Shown here: positions 27,401-36,400 of the stretch, in pieces | Layout of the letters: every line of letters starts with the position of its first letter | Position numbering within the stretch: the stretch's first letter is position 1 | IMG/VR virus record: IMGVR_UViG_3300032288_005833 | Span: 1-64,000 of that record | Source: a virus | Direction: 5' to 3' (one strand) | Length of the DNA: 64,000 bases | Position numbers and translations under genes: made by a program | The notes under the pieces: model-generated | Database searches by the model: none | The model's input: only the letters and a program-made list of their open reading frames with translations | What the model was told of the DNA's origin: nothing

Positions 27401-29459
27401 TAACTTTAACTTAATTATTGGTCCGTTATATACATCTTCAATTAATATAGGTAAAGATCCACAACTTCCTTATGTTGATAGAACAAGCTGGAAATTACCA
27501 GAATGGATCAAGTATGATTTTAATGACATTATAGATTCCCACCCAGGAATTGATAAGGATGATTTATTCTTAGATGCTCCTTTGAGAGATATTATTTCAG
27601 GGAAAGCTAAAGCCGAAACGTATTGGAGAAATTCAAATGTTATAAGAAGTGCAGCAAGGGATACTGGAAATCTAATTGATAGCTTTGAATGGGTAATTAA
27701 AATTGGTGATTCTTCTGATGACAGAGGAACTAAAATATTTATAGACAGTGAAGGATATGTCTATGCAACTGGTTACTTTAACGGAAATGCATATTTCGGA
27801 GCAAAGAATAATTTACCGAGCGGAGCGAATACAACTCTTCCTTCTCCAAACAATCAATCTATATTTGTTGTTAAGTATAATGAATATGGTGTTGTTCAAT
27901 GGGCAAGAAAATATGGAGGAACCGATTCCGTAACATCTTCGTCCGATTCTGTTAACGATTATTCATATACCCCTACAGGTATAAAAGTAGATCACCTAGG
28001 AAATGTAATAGTTATCGGATATAAATCGAAGACTAGAAATAATACTACAAACGAAAAACCTACAAATATTTTCTTGAAATGGGATTTTAATGCCCATCCT
28101 TTAATTTCATCTACTCTTTTTGATCCTTCTAGTAATACAGCTGATGATACTATTAAAGATCTTGCTATTGATAGAGTAGGTAACACCTACATAACAGGAG
28201 TTTATAAAGGAACCTTAACCTCTGGATTAAATTCAATAACATCTTCTAATGATAATTATGAGGTATTTATTGCTAGAGTAGAGGATGATGGTTATATAAA
28301 ATGGCTTTATAAAGCAGGGACAGGTGGAAATGAAACAAACCCTTCTATCCAAATCGGAAACTCGTTTGAAGATCTTTATTTAGCATTTAATACTACAGAC
28401 GGATCTTCACAAAAAATAGTTTTAAATAGATATTCTAGTTATGACTTTGACCTTCAATGGAGCAAAGATATAGTTAATACCAACTACGGAGGAATCCCAG
28501 TATCTCCTAGAATTAAGGTATCAAGAAACGGTGAAATAGCATTGGGTGCAACATTCTCAGGATCTCTATCATCAAACGGTAATACGATAGATTCTAACGG
28601 TGATTCTGATATTGCTATATTTAAATTTAATGGATTTAGAACATTATGGGCTAAAAACGTAGGATCATCTTCTGCTGATTATTGCCAGGATGTCGATATA
28701 GATTCAGAAGGAAGTATATTCATATTAGGATCTTACGGAGGTAAATTAATAGCATCGCCTGAAATATCATCTCCTAATTATTATCCTTCACCTCAGGGTA
28801 ATCTAGATTTAATAATGTTTAAGTATTCTAATGTGGGAACACTTCTTGATGTAGTAGATGCAGGGGGAATAGCTAAAGATGAAGGAATTTCTCTTTCTAT
28901 AGATAAGGATGATAATATTTATTTAACAGGTTATATCTCTGGACAATCCCAATTCTCTAACTGGATAACATCACCTAGTGGTGGAGAAGATGCTTTTGTT
29001 GGAAAAATATCTAATTTAAGATATCAAACAGGAAATAAGAACGGAAACGTATTTTCTTGGTTCGGCTCAGGATCTTGGCAAGCTGGTGAATCTAAAATAT
29101 TCAAAGAAGAATTTGAAATTCCAATCGGAACAACAGTGGTATTTAATCCGATAGATTCTTTAATTCCTGGAAAGAAAAATCACGTATGGAAATTAATATA
29201 TGATGGCTCTGGTGAAGAAATCATAAACATTAAAGATGCCCAGTCATTTATATGGACTTTTAATCAGCCAGGATTTTATACAATCTACTCTTCTGTTGAA
29301 GACAGTAATGGAAACGTTTCGGTTCATGACAAAAATGGATACATTAGGGTTATAGATCATAAAAACCCACCACCAGGAGAATCAGTATTGTCTGTGACAA
29401 GTGATACCTTTAGAAGAAGATCAATTTACGAATTAGGATCCAAACCCCAATTAATCTAA
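21483..29459 (+). CDS. giant wedge-type protein with beta-propeller and PKD-like domains, 2658 aa
   Basis: This is the largest gene in the window. Residues about 350-425 (EIINAKRKELLLEGHEIF, then YLGSYKGLINAIRFFGYQDL) resemble the tail-protein-I/gp7-type segment that joins wedges. A PKD-like Ig domain lies around 862-930 (IILPYDGIYSVKCRVWDGF). Around 1720-1800 there are two-component-regulator-type propeller repeats (ELWIATNDGIKIYDG and GGKWIGTSNGIAYYDNGRW). Residues about 2065-2515 hold repeated blades of the SBBP type, each with D..G..Y.TG.F and an F..K.n..G...W strand (IDSEGYVYATGYFNGNAYFG; IDRVGNTYITGVYKGTL). A second PKD-like domain lies near 2545-2633, ending in a Ser/Arg-rich tail. It is probably a wedge protein extended by surface-exposed binding domains. 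It ends head-to-head with phoH with no intervening base. Confidence 0.75.
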   Translation: MSYKNLIFFNKSGHQSNLIWNGDFWEARLMLPRVSVDLFEIEHFFIVEKFLDLNANTVYGYPHLTPDITATTTASGIYGDFKAGSNVVKTDTVPLIDYIGAKVFTSQFPQGNEIVSVDTSLNRITLKDPSTLTENGIPLIFNLWKSSFETTRNVLDFDAFDSFNGNIIKGTDYVTTSSDLSGIKNSGDYLTILGNGIPKNARITSIVGNKIYLNKICNVNISNTTIFVYPVEEKNDVSDYIFQYEVLEDETLDAPVLNKLQDSYIKIGYDGTESIQNDIRTSNYVDSSSVTINLALNSTEEGIFGRTLVIEDYSLGYPKIIARIEIHGETIGEDERYKTLLSNFGRKLNSEDAYILRPSDPKEPYTDYEIINAKRKELLLEGHEIFSYLGSYKGLINAIRFFGYQDLRVKEYWLNVKKSDTSTTALKENSDFMDKLKSKTQSQSTLIGNLLDDENAGKYKQVEIYGKKTDGTYGLKSSMEELFPSSSYKKTALFGLFYDINVVVDDAYDEFGYPITENADVFSPDEVLIKLFGLKEKLKKDYLPLNARIIDITGEGVYFGIYKNRLWIDNLKIDELHQGIDLDLAFTPDYGYVEDLRPFYLRPNKYIPFVPFVGENPSSYKYTTYGNDVEPKATNPIFTGIESKKLADSIKLFYERRNSGEIKHRLGDGDSKNNGYFKLFDGQRYEVPAGFPTVLEVTTFNISWDEIGNHWNALENNFATYSTSLASWDDTGYTGDGLIDSSLSFTFDTATEFGTLFSVTLPDGLDFLRPSTGSVQLKFTSTDDDSFQFLCEVQNGTIPGTYYDETTGETPLKILSSKGDGIMDTWKVELVNSFSDLLDFEYYDYSFNPGGFYSWDNLRFAGFYEIEWTVIKRGEVPFYYEFRGAISDYYKLPIILPYDGIYSVKCRVWDGFNDICTVNYENCIEVKKREIELTNIARFREAEVYTWENTRQNWDDYISMWLFPVENGKDPGIISNQILNPAEYGNQFNEGQECKVLKTYEETIGSGTCEFGLQTIQIDTISSDYPGGGKGPAIITIDPAYLPHGFSAGDDVLLIDNYNQHIQSSSTSTFTLGAGGTLTVDTGLDFIAGKKVRISHNYGKYQISEIVSYDPVTGILVFGTPTKVSGRGTKTFTAVAGFNFFLFPYRVGYVEVLINNVLTSPSNYSATDGVAVFLNSGYSAGDSVKIREIIGPYNQWEVSSQNYSGNYTISSVTNDGFYIPLILDGAVNASDFTLTEIGSITINYEGKRFTKVDFNGRLDTTLGNLMSKFNNSKKDPAFAIDTIFNDSDIVNALVQEWKDVTFKAPIGSGNSFNGKYLDIITTGGLFLYDGQNPVKSLSVEISGGVNPYSQYVDYNFNGDLPVENIRYYGTKKLDWDAFDILEWDNLYAQTWQFYDYHNDWLGGFSLYNLQAGDKIRVGASTKGIVLGNDTDDNSPGYLDLREACNQLNASKDKGISKFYYEVRGFSKLPGKFDIDGSTENSPLTCLAIPYNEETESYDLQENPYVVEGPTSIVQDRNGDIIMGGESSIKLFRSPDDIDVFDIATRFPGSTPRKVLTDEYNNWWCYGDYANIPLLIFDRENPENTKIFTSQPIADFARPDLNFIVPVPDDQFQVISLAVDALSENFVMYIKYFQSYSVSLPDSVFRLVEYNAGSQEFNTISTVGPIWNVNKIYDQGSVVSYLGNSYLSLLNTNHQRNPTAYSDYWEKIYQPNPGVVDLTLYYIRQMKYHYVGKESELWIATNDGIKIYDGIKIKTINTDNSGLHSKDIYSITFDEVGGKWIGTSNGIAYYDNGRWGCWTPASNPELPIGRSRNIINLGNGRIFFMLQYGSGLYKLIYFNGINFIVYDNNPGTSEGFSPGSGADNDYEDLYLVLNKTKFIDGKFTRYVNDLFYLGDSLRGGDPYVDPSYWDITYVGYFSNGNNVFLKKINYLVPYVHASSKSPGMLGWEFIYHLSFRPYADPIYIKNKGLGDVEINFNLIIGPLYTSSINIGKDPQLPYVDRTSWKLPEWIKYDFNDIIDSHPGIDKDDLFLDAPLRDIISGKAKAETYWRNSNVIRSAARDTGNLIDSFEWVIKIGDSSDDRGTKIFIDSEGYVYATGYFNGNAYFGAKNNLPSGANTTLPSPNNQSIFVVKYNEYGVVQWARKYGGTDSVTSSSDSVNDYSYTPTGIKVDHLGNVIVIGYKSKTRNNTTNEKPTNIFLKWDFNAHPLISSTLFDPSSNTADDTIKDLAIDRVGNTYITGVYKGTLTSGLNSITSSNDNYEVFIARVEDDGYIKWLYKAGTGGNETNPSIQIGNSFEDLYLAFNTTDGSSQKIVLNRYSSYDFDLQWSKDIVNTNYGGIPVSPRIKVSRNGEIALGATFSGSLSSNGNTIDSNGDSDIAIFKFNGFRTLWAKNVGSSSADYCQDVDIDSEGSIFILGSYGGKLIASPEISSPNYYPSPQGNLDLIMFKYSNVGTLLDVVDAGGIAKDEGISLSIDKDDNIYLTGYISGQSQFSNWITSPSGGEDAFVGKISNLRYQTGNKNGNVFSWFGSGSWQAGESKIFKEEFEIPIGTTVVFNPIDSLIPGKKNHVWKLIYDGSGEEIINIKDAQSFIWTFNQPGFYTIYSSVEDSNGNVSVHDKNGYIRVIDHKNPPPGESVLSVTSDTFRRRSIYELGSKPQLI

Positions 29460-30224
29460 TTATCTGTCGTTGTATTCTGTGTAAACACTAAGGATTTCAG
29501 GAACTATAGGATGTCTGTGATTTTTCTTAAGAGAAATAATTTGAACACCAGGTACTCTAGCAGCAATTGTGTTAAGAAAATCAAGTCCTGAATCTTTTTT
29601 AGCTTTAAGATCTATTTGAGAAATGTCCCCACATATCATAATCTTTGATGCTACTCCAAGTCTACCCAAGACCATTTCCATTTGATTGTTTGTCACGTTT
29701 TGTGCCTCGTCCAAAATAACGCAGGAATTAAGAAATGTTCTACCTCTCATAAAAGGAAACGGAAGTATCTCTATTACATTATTTTCTACCAGTTTGTCTA
29801 TTTTTTCTTTATCATAAAGCATATAAAGATTTGAATAGATCGGTGCTAACCAAGGATCCATTTTTTCTTTAAGATCCCCAGGCAAAAACCCAATATCTTC
29901 TTTTGCTACTGTTGGTCTAGTGATGATTATTTTTTCAGCTTCTCTGTTGAAAAGTAGATCTAAAGCAATTTGACAAGCTAATAAGGTCTTTCCTGACCCT
30001 GCCATTCCCCTGATTACTGTGACTGGATTCTCTAAAATTAGTGATTTTGCTTCTTTTTGTTCCTCGTTTAATTGAATTTGGAACTTAATGGGACCTTTAA
30101 CTTTCCCTTTTGTAGGCTGCTGTTCTTTGGATTCTCTTTCCATAAATGTTTTGGGTTTTTTGATAGAAACTAATATATGTTTTAGTGTATGATCTATGCA
30201 TGAATGATTTATTTCTTCGTTCAA
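29460..30224 (-). CDS. phoH: PhoH-like ATPase
   Basis: A 254-aa P-loop ATPase of the PhoH family, related to superfamily 1 helicases and widespread in phages. Walker A is RGMAGSGKTLLACQIA (about residues 74-89), Walker B is NSCVILDEAQNVTNNQMEM, and the downstream blocks MICGDISQIDL and NHRHPIVPEIL are typical. The RPTVAKEDIGFLPGDLKEKM segment is a family signature. The longest frame starts at TTG (30224); an in-frame ATG at 30143 would remove 27 residues and leave all motifs. Its stop touches the stop of the 2658-aa gene. The gene is alone on the minus strand within a rightward block, with a shared symmetric promoter-like AT motif at its start. PhoH's role in phages remains unclear; some related proteins have ATPase or RNase activity. 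Confidence 0.9.
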   Translation of the reverse strand: MNEEINHSCIDHTLKHILVSIKKPKTFMERESKEQQPTKGKVKGPIKFQIQLNEEQKEAKSLILENPVTVIRGMAGSGKTLLACQIALDLLFNREAEKIIITRPTVAKEDIGFLPGDLKEKMDPWLAPIYSNLYMLYDKEKIDKLVENNVIEILPFPFMRGRTFLNSCVILDEAQNVTNNQMEMVLGRLGVASKIMICGDISQIDLKAKKDSGLDFLNTIAARVPGVQIISLKKNHRHPIVPEILSVYTEYNDR

Positions 30225-30232
30225 GCTTATTT

Positions 30233-30245
30233 GATATATATATTC
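30233..30245. promoter_or_regulatory. symmetric late-promoter-like element GATATATATATTC in divergent gap
   Basis: The 38-base gap between phoH (leftward) and the 321-aa gene (rightward) holds GATATATATATTC. Read on either strand it gives a GATATATATA or GAATATATATA form of the recurring AT element, so one site may fire both ways. It is 8 bases from the phoH TTG and 17 from the rightward ATG. Confidence 0.45.
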
Positions 30246-30262
30246 AGAATAAAAAATAGCAA

Positions 30263-31228
30263 ATGATTACTATACAGGAGATCTTAGGGACGGATTCAAT
30301 TGCAGCTTCAAGGCTGACAATTAATTCAAATTTTCTATTAGTTGAGAATGAAATCAACGATTTAGAGAACATTTTTAATATAAATGTGGTTACGGGAGCT
30401 ATGGACATCTCCCAGGCAACTAGCGGACAGTTTAAAGCTAAGACAGTTTATGCAAATCAGGCAGCTTTCCCTGCATCTGGAACACCTACCGTGAATATTT
30501 ACGGAACAGGTGCAAGTGCAGGTAATGCCTCTTTCTCTGGAACTGTTTCAGCAACACAATTAACTCTGTCTGCAACTGGTACATTCAATCAAATAAATGC
30601 ATCGGGTCCAGCTGTTTTTGGCTCTACTGCTAGATATGATGGAGCAGTAACCTTTAATTCGTCAATTACCAACGGCCCAACTGGTTCTTATATTGAAAAA
30701 AATGCTACAGGAGCATCAGGTTCAACTAATGCGTTTATCTCCCCACTTAGTGGTGGTGGTGGTGGTATTACAGGTACCTTTAGTAATCCATACGCTCTAA
30801 CTTTAAATGAGAGCGTGGTTTATATTGATGCTGGTTATGTTAGCACTGCTACAGGCGATGCTGGGTCCGATATCGGATTCTTCTTTTATGTTGCTACAGG
30901 AACTGCACCATCGGGAACACCGCCTTCTATTCCTCAAGGATTTAGATTAACGTTGATTAATACCAATGGCGCTGGAGGAAGAATAGCTACAGGGTTAACT
31001 GGACCAGGAGGAAGTACGTATTATACAGGATTTAATACTCTAGCAAACGGGGGAGCATGGGCTTCTAAAGCATTATCAGTGCCTTCATCGCTTCCTTATA
31101 AAACTTCTGTTACTCTTCAGTGGGAAAATAGAATAGGAAAAGGTGGCACGTCACAAAATGGATCTTGGGTAGCTATATCTTCTTCGGGATATGTCGGAAA
31201 CGATTTTAGCGCAGGAACTGGAGCATAA
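30263..31228 (+). CDS. tail-fibre/baseplate-appendage-like protein, 321 aa
   Basis: A Gly/Ser/Thr/Ala-rich protein with the style of a trimeric fibre. The N-terminus has the recurring phage pattern ITIQEILGTDSIAASRLTIN followed by a short heptad stretch (FLLVENEINDLENIF), then low-complexity beta repeats (residues about 55-165, with NASFSGTVSATQLTLS). A glycine hinge (GGGGGITGT, near 167) leads to a C-terminal beta domain ending in NGSWVAISSSGYVGND. No enzyme motif seen. It opens the rightward fibre block and is followed by three very large structural genes. It could be a short fibre or a connector for longer fibres. Confidence 0.6.
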   Translation: MITIQEILGTDSIAASRLTINSNFLLVENEINDLENIFNINVVTGAMDISQATSGQFKAKTVYANQAAFPASGTPTVNIYGTGASAGNASFSGTVSATQLTLSATGTFNQINASGPAVFGSTARYDGAVTFNSSITNGPTGSYIEKNATGASGSTNAFISPLSGGGGGITGTFSNPYALTLNESVVYIDAGYVSTATGDAGSDIGFFFYVATGTAPSGTPPSIPQGFRLTLINTNGAGGRIATGLTGPGGSTYYTGFNTLANGGAWASKALSVPSSLPYKTSVTLQWENRIGKGGTSQNGSWVAISSSGYVGNDFSAGTGA

Positions 31229-31249
31229 TATTTAATAAAATAAAATCGA

Positions 31250-33433
31250 ATGGCGAAAACCCCATTTATTAGGCCCTTACAAGTACAGGGTGGAACTTTT
31301 TACACATTTAGTTCTGCTGCAGAGGATCTTGCATTAACATTTAACAATACAGTAAATAAATTTAGATTTTCAAAATATGTTCTTTTGAATATTCCTGAAT
31401 TTAGAGAGCCTCTGTATGGCGAAAATAGTATTTTATTCAATACCATAGATTCCTCATTTTTGGATGTTGCTGAGGATTCTTTTACTATAGTAGACCCTAA
31501 TAATCTTAGTCCTAATTTAGAAATATCATTTCAGAATTATTGTTTAAATCTGGAAGCATCTTTGGCTTCTAGCGAAAATTATAATCCCACATTAAAAAGA
31601 AATGTCTCTGAAAGAGTTTTTTGGAAGTGGATGAAAGAAATGGGTGCTATTAGATTTAGACCTGCAAATTCAAGCGAAGTTATTCCAACATTAGATCAAA
31701 ACTACACAGGTCTCTCTGGAGGATTTCCTTATTCAGATAAAAGATGGACAGAAGAGGATGATTATTCAACGGGAAACGGAAGTTCTATACCAAGATATTC
31801 TAGAATTGTTAAATATATTGGAGAGTGTGATATAGTTAACTCTGTACAACACAAGAATAATTCATACTCCGAAGTTTATATACACGTTCCAACAAGCGAC
31901 GGACATACTCCGTTGGTCATGTTTAAAACAAAAGCCGACGAAAACTATTATCCTGGACAAATATTAACACATTCTCCTAACGATCCGTTAGACACTGAAT
32001 ATTTACAAGGAAGAAGTCACAATATAGGATTATATGGTCCTAATGGATTTCCTACACTTGCAATTTTTGATCAGGATGTTATAGGTCAGCCAGGAATAAC
32101 GGGAACTAACGCAGCTGGAAATGAATTTTTTACCCAATGGTATTATCCAAGAAACGTAGCCAATTCATATTATACAGATTCTTCTTTTTTCAGTTCAGAT
32201 ACTGATACAATAACTAAATATTTAAAAAACGGAACATACGAGGTAGGATATAAAAGAAATAGATTAGACGGAATACAATTAGATTTCAATGCGGATAACT
32301 ATAAACCAATAGTTGATAATCCATCTATTAGCACGATGGACGAATTTAACGGAACAATGGATTCTGCTTCTTTTGAATTTAATGCGATACTTCTTTATTA
32401 TGATGTATACGATCCTAATAATCCAGCAGATGCAGAAACAAATCTTTACGGTATTCTATTCCTTGAAGACATTGAGCCAATTTCAAATTCTGCAGGAAGA
32501 ATACCTACATTCAAGAAATACAAGCCAGATCCGATTACCAAACTTAACGGTAATTCATATGGCTTAAAGATAAATCTTAAATTTGATACCGATGTAGATA
32601 GCACTGGGGTTGAACTAGCAGTTAATGATTATTCATCATTTTCTCTTTCCATGTTTATGGATGCTGCTAATGTGCTTCAGGAGGCTTCTAGAACACTTAA
32701 TGATCAATCACTTGAAATGATCAATGTTGCTAGTAGAGTAACAGTTTTGGAGGATCTAGTTGTTACTATGGATGATAATACCTCCATAGGTGCAAGATTA
32801 ACCTCATTAGAAAATGCTATGGTTGCTAATCAGGCATTATTTAAAAACACCCAGGATATTTTAGGTCTAATAGAAAGAAATTATTCACTGACTAACGATC
32901 TTTTAAACGGAAGAACTAATATCAAGCTTTCTTATGACCTTGATCTTATTAAAAGTGGAGAAGGTATTAATGTTGATAGATCAGTACAAAACAGACTAAT
33001 ACTTAATAATACTGTACAACATTATAATATTTCTGAAGATACTAATTATAATTTTACAATAAACGAAACTAGTGGTAATACATTAGTGCTAAATCCTTTT
33101 AACAATTATTACAAACATAGCAATTTTGGATTAACCATCACATTGACTAATGATGTTATTATAAGAATTGATGACACAAACAGTCAATGGAAAAAAGGCC
33201 AAACTATCAGATTGGTTTTTGATGACAAAATAGTTCTTGCTGGTAATAATATTCTTATGTACACAGATACAAAAGGAATATATCCGTTGAGCTCACCATC
33301 GGGGGTTGCTTATAGCAAACTAGTTGGGGGTTTCACACAAAGCATATTTGATTCTGCAGGCAATAAACCTATATTTGATATAGTTTGTGTCGACGAAAAG
33401 AATTTAGCTTTCGAAATAGATCAAATAAGATAA
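31250..33433 (+). CDS. virion structural protein with central coiled coil, 727 aa
   Basis: A large beta-rich protein. Its start (FIRPLQVQGGTFYTFSSAAE, then NKFRFSKYVLLNIPEF) is the kind of N-terminal domain seen in appendage proteins that dock onto a baseplate. The middle contains surface-like segments (YLQGRSHNIGLYGPNGFPTL). Residues about 475-560 form a helical coiled coil (LEDLVVTMDDNTSIGARLTS is part of it), followed by a C-terminal jelly-roll-like region with NNYYKHSNFGLTITLTND and WKKGQTIRLVFDDKI. A related NNYYKFRVFV pattern occurs in the 831-aa protein downstream, suggesting a shared domain. No catalytic motif recognised. Only one base separates its stop from the next start, so the two are co-translated. 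Confidence 0.65.
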   Translation: MAKTPFIRPLQVQGGTFYTFSSAAEDLALTFNNTVNKFRFSKYVLLNIPEFREPLYGENSILFNTIDSSFLDVAEDSFTIVDPNNLSPNLEISFQNYCLNLEASLASSENYNPTLKRNVSERVFWKWMKEMGAIRFRPANSSEVIPTLDQNYTGLSGGFPYSDKRWTEEDDYSTGNGSSIPRYSRIVKYIGECDIVNSVQHKNNSYSEVYIHVPTSDGHTPLVMFKTKADENYYPGQILTHSPNDPLDTEYLQGRSHNIGLYGPNGFPTLAIFDQDVIGQPGITGTNAAGNEFFTQWYYPRNVANSYYTDSSFFSSDTDTITKYLKNGTYEVGYKRNRLDGIQLDFNADNYKPIVDNPSISTMDEFNGTMDSASFEFNAILLYYDVYDPNNPADAETNLYGILFLEDIEPISNSAGRIPTFKKYKPDPITKLNGNSYGLKINLKFDTDVDSTGVELAVNDYSSFSLSMFMDAANVLQEASRTLNDQSLEMINVASRVTVLEDLVVTMDDNTSIGARLTSLENAMVANQALFKNTQDILGLIERNYSLTNDLLNGRTNIKLSYDLDLIKSGEGINVDRSVQNRLILNNTVQHYNISEDTNYNFTINETSGNTLVLNPFNNYYKHSNFGLTITLTNDVIIRIDDTNSQWKKGQTIRLVFDDKIVLAGNNILMYTDTKGIYPLSSPSGVAYSKLVGGFTQSIFDSAGNKPIFDIVCVDEKNLAFEIDQIR

Positions 33434-33434
33434 A

Positions 33435-36400
33435 ATGGCAGGTACTAAAAATTCAATAAGTTCTTTATTAGCTCAGTTTTTGAGACTTCAGAAAAATTCT
33501 CTGGAGATTATTAATAAGCTAAGTAATGCTACAACTTCTAAGCAAGACACAGTTAATGTGGAATTTCTTGATGATAATAACGTCACGAGCATTATTCCAA
33601 TTCCTTCTTGGGGTTACATTACAAACGAGATTAAGAGATTAGATTCTAACATTAAGACGTTAAGTGGGTTGGATGATGGGAATGCGAATGTTAGAAATGC
33701 AGACGGTACAGTTTCCCGAATTTATCAAACAAAACCTTTATTAGATCCTGTAGCCCCTAGTAATTTACAGGTACCTTCTAATTTTAAATTTAGAAGTAAT
33801 CACTTCTTTGAAAGCTTTTTAAATCCTCTTCTTTTTGTATCATTCAGTTTGGATGGTCAGGTTGATGCTGGTACAAAAAGGGTTTTTATAAAAAGAATTA
33901 TTGCTAACACAACAACGGATTCACAGAAAAATTATTTCGATACTAACTTAAAGGGAAGAAATGATATTTCAGATTCAGATTTTATGAATGCCCTTTACAA
34001 TCAGGGAATAACATATACAATAGACGAAAATCCGGAAGATCTACCTTTACAAGTTATAAGATACAGCGGAACTTTTTCTGTTCTTAGAGTTTTTGATACA
34101 ACACTACCCGTAACTGTTAGTGGTCAAATTATTAATCAAACGGTTAGAAAATATAAATTAGATATAATTACATATAAAGATCTAATTTCAAGTTCATTAA
34201 ATGCAGATCGCCAACTTAAAACTGGAGACGTATTAATGACAATAGGAGGAAGTAAATTTGAAATTACAAACGTAGATCTTTCCGAGTCTACTGTGGTTTT
34301 AAAAAGACTTAATGGATACGAACCAGTTCCTATTGGAAATAATGCACTCGTTTTAGCATCAGAAATGCTTTCTCCCCTTCAAGTTAATGTTAATATAGGT
34401 CATGATGAGAGACAAGCTATTTTTATTAAGTCAATAAATGACGAGAAACATGTAACAGGATCATCATATAGCAGAGGCGTAGTTTTTCATTCTAATGAGA
34501 TGATGATTAATACCTCAGAAGGAACAATGACACTTGATGAATTTTATAAAAATCAGGTAGCAGATTTTGGATCGCAGTTCTTAGCTAACACTAAAGAGAA
34601 AACAATACCTTCTGTTTATGGGTTAACCCCAAATTCACCAACTGTAGATTCTGCTAATTTTAAGGTTGTACAAATCAATAAGCAAATAACTCAGACAAAT
34701 ACTTCTGATAAGTTTACGAACACTGTACAAACAAAAGTTAAACTTCAGAATGAGATAGATGCCCTTAATAAATCGATTGACCAAGCTAGAAGTGAAGTTG
34801 CCCAATTGGTTACAACATCGGTTACATCTTCTAATACGTCTAGTAGAGAAAGTTTAATTACTAAGATTGATACTTTAACAAGAGAAAAATCAACGAAGAC
34901 TGCATTGTTACAAACGGTCATTCAAGATTTAAATAATATATCTTCTACCTCTCCTGAGATTTCAGAAACACCAAAGTATAGAGTTAGAGGATTTTGGCCT
35001 ATACCTTCCCCGATTACCGATGGTAAAACTGGTAATCAAGATGTTATTCAATTTAGAGTTAGATATAGATATTTGACTAAACAAGGAAATTCTACAGCAT
35101 CTGATGAAATTAAATTCAAAGACAACGACGGAACAGAAAGAAGAGCAACATATAGTAACTGGGTAGAATACAAAACAGATATTAGAAAGAAAGGTTACAA
35201 TAGTACAACTAAGAAATATTACTGGTTAGATGAGGACGTTCAGAATGCTGATGTCCCTAATATTAACCAATTGGACATTCCTATAACAGCAGGAGAAAAA
35301 GTTGAGATTAAAGTTGCTTCTGTTTCAGAAGCTGGCTGGCCTACTAATCCATTAGAATCTGATTTCTCAACCCCAATCACTATTGGATTTCCGGAAGAAT
35401 TAACTACAGCAAGTGGAAACGAGCAATACGTCAAACAAAATTCTAATGATCAGATTTTAGTTTCTTTGCAACAAGATCTATCTGCTAAAGGTTTGGATTC
35501 ACACTTATCAACTGCTTTTAATAGTGGCGACAAATATTACTCACACGTTGCTGATACTATTTCTTCTGGATTTTTTGATGGAACAACAGGTAAAGCTTTA
35601 GACCTTTATCAAAAGCTACTTTCAATGGATCAAGAAATTGCATCACTTAAAGCTCTGATTGCTGTTGCTAAAGGTGTACTATCTGTTTATGTTACATACG
35701 GTACAGGAGCAAATGCTACTTCAATCAACGTTAAAAGAGGATCTTTAGTAGAACTATTTGCTGGATATTATAGCGAACTTCTAGATCTTACTACAGACAC
35801 ATCTAAGTGGGGAAAGATCATTTCAAATTCTTACACAATAGAATTAAGAAACGATACAGCTTCACCACTAGAACTATCATCGTCTATCCCTGGAGGACAA
35901 AGTATTATTGCTCTTTCCAGTGGTGCTACAGGAGACGGAAGTGCAGACTACAAAAACTTTAGAAAATATGATTTAACCCCAATTTCTTTAACTAGTGTTA
36001 AATCATCTGATATAACAGTTGGATTGATTACGGTTTCTACTTTTGTACATGCTGCTCCGTTCCAATCTGCAAATTCAAATTCACAATTCGTTTATACAAG
36101 ATACAAATCGGTTGGATATGATGAAGATTTATTTTTTCAGCCAATAACAAATGTGGTGTGGAATGAAGACACCGGAATTTCTGGTCAACCAGTACATCAC
36201 GGAACTATACTTCCTTTCAATCCGACTGGAGCTACCACACCTGGATCTTCCAATGCAAATGTTTGGTCTGGTACGTATAATGCAGGTGCTCCTGTTGGTA
36301 GTGGAAAACTTAATGAATTATGTGTTCATATAAGCCATCCTGCTATAACATATGAGGCAACACAGTCTTCTCCTAAAACGTTTAAAGAATTGGTTAAACC

